Shown one piece after another: positions 62,850-64,000 of a DNA stretch of 64,000 bases. The stretch is from Cristatella mucedo (taxonomy: Eukaryota > Bryozoa > Phylactolaemata > Cristatellidae), in the NCBI GenBank assembly GCA_009760855.2, contig WPIO01000194.1, positions 395,022 through 459,021 of the forward strand, written 5' to 3'. The notes under the pieces were generated by a model. That model was given only the letters and a program-made list of their open reading frames with translations, had not been told where the DNA came from and did not search any database. How positions within the stretch are numbered: the stretch's first letter is position 1; the number at the start of each line of letters is the position of its first letter. A program made the position numbers and the translations under genes.

Positions 62850-62947
62850 ACATACATACACACACACATACGCACACACACACGCACACACGCACACACA
62901 CACAGACACAAGCGCTCACACACACACACACGCATACAAACACATAC
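62850..62947 (+). repeat. (CA)n microsatellite
   Basis: Interrupted CA repeat with CG and GA steps. It replaces a short CACACCACAC seed at the matching place near 30620. Confidence 0.95.
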
Positions 62948-64000
62948 ACATCCCACAAAGAGTTTACTCTTAGACTCATTGTTCTTTATTCCAAACTTCA
63001 ATGCCACACAATACATGCATATCCCAAGTGACATTATCGTTACGCTCTAGCACTTTTCTGCATTAAAAACCTCTACCTGGTATATTTGTGCAGCAGTGTG
63101 GCCAAATAATGTCGTTTCTAAATTAAATGGCAATTAAGGGAAAACATGTCAAAAGTAAAAGTATTGACTAGCAAGCTTGACATGCCATATTTTTCTATAC
63201 ACAAATTTACTAGTGTTAGGATAAAAATGAAGGACATTTGGAACCGGACAATACGGTCAATGCTTAGTATTTACTGCACCATGCTAAATCATACTGTCTC
63301 AAACAAAACGGGGCTTACGAAAAGAAAAAAAATAAACAAACTCTTTAATTCAACATTATTATAATAGAAAAAACTCCTTGGCTCATGGTTAGCTTTACTA
63401 ACAATGAAAGTTCAATTACCAGTACACTAGTGATAAAAAAGAACGACTATAAATTCGAGTCATATGTTTTCAATGACTTCGTAATGAGTTGAGGTCAATT
63501 TCAAATTTTTCTGTATTTAGATTTGAGAAAATCTGTGATATATTAGGCCTGCCGTGGTTGTCATGTGATAACTCATTGCATTACGGTTCAATTATTGCAC
63601 TCGACTCTAAAGTTTTAAGTGTGAAAGCAGCCGATTATCGCTGGCGCAAAAAAAGAGCCTGCCCACTTTGTCCGACTAATCTTCTTGAATAGAGTAATCT
63701 AAACTGGGGATCGGAAAATAAAAAAACGTAGGCTCTAGTGGAACACCAAGAACGCTATTTTAGTCTTAAGAATCTCTACAGGCCATGGATGACCTGATGA
63801 AAAAGCAAGAATTGATCGATGCTTCATCAGACATTTATATCCATAAGCCCTATGTTTTTAAAGTTAAATGCTGTCATCCATAATGGCAACAATGCCCACA
63901 GCTCTTGAAGGGGTGAGGAAGTGATCGTTTTATTACAAATAATACTTGGAATGTTATAAGGCTCACGTAGAAACGCAAATTATGTAAGATTGAGTTTAGG

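Larger units (their letters stand above)
62203..64000. repeat. Duplicated block, copy 2 (runs off the window end)
   Basis: Colinear with 28490-31720 but lacking the central 1.7 kb and carrying an extra SINE-1 (62266-62452) and a (CA)n expansion (about 62850-62945). It continues past the end of the window. Confidence 0.85.

Noticed and set aside
62737-63034. His/Thr-rich plus frame and Cys/Val-rich minus frame
   Set aside because: They derive from the (CA)n microsatellite.

Overview
The window is nuclear DNA of an animal, most likely an invertebrate. It has split genes with GT-AG introns, decayed transposons, tRNA-derived SINEs and long dinucleotide microsatellites, and no operon-like packing. 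The phylum cannot be fixed from the sequence. Almost all long open frames are remnants of mobile elements or translated microsatellites.

The one clear host gene is a complete DEG/ENaC (degenerin / epithelial Na+ channel / ASIC superfamily) subunit on the minus strand. It runs from the ATG at 45760 to the TAA at 14213 in nine coding exons. All eight junctions are GT-AG and the phases (2,1,0,0,0,1,2,1) join without conflict into 472 codons. The protein has TM1, a Cys-rich extracellular domain with 14 cysteines, and TM2 with the selectivity-filter position. Odd points are a very short N-terminus without the usual His-Gly gating motif, a GFS filter instead of the usual G-small-S, and an exon-like 255-bp open segment inside intron 7 (25409-25663) that is out of phase with the channel.

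Repeats fill the rest. Family LINE-A (Jockey/CR1/L2-type non-LTR retrotransposon, (TTA)n tail) has about 15 fragments in both orientations. A second family, here LINE-B, is likely also non-LTR and has four partial copies. A tRNA-derived SINE family (SINE-1) has six copies; one sits inside a LINE-A copy with an 8-bp target duplication, and another is itself split by a LINE-A tail. A second tRNA-like SINE family (SINE-2) carries a tail that looks like the LINE-A 3' end. There is a decayed pogo/Tigger transposase (8045-9320) and a decayed hAT transposase (about 23150-24820).

Layout: 1-13.9 kb is intergenic and repeat-rich (LINE-A, GC-rich island, SINE-1, pogo, SINE-2). 14.2-45.8 kb is the DEG/ENaC gene with its repeat-filled introns. 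45.8-64 kb is upstream DNA holding LINE copies, (TA)n, purine and (CA)n tracts and diverged duplicated blocks. Two duplications stand out: about 28.49-31.72 kb (inside intron 6) matches 62.20-64.0 kb, and about 49.96-50.68 kb matches 56.30-57.01 kb.
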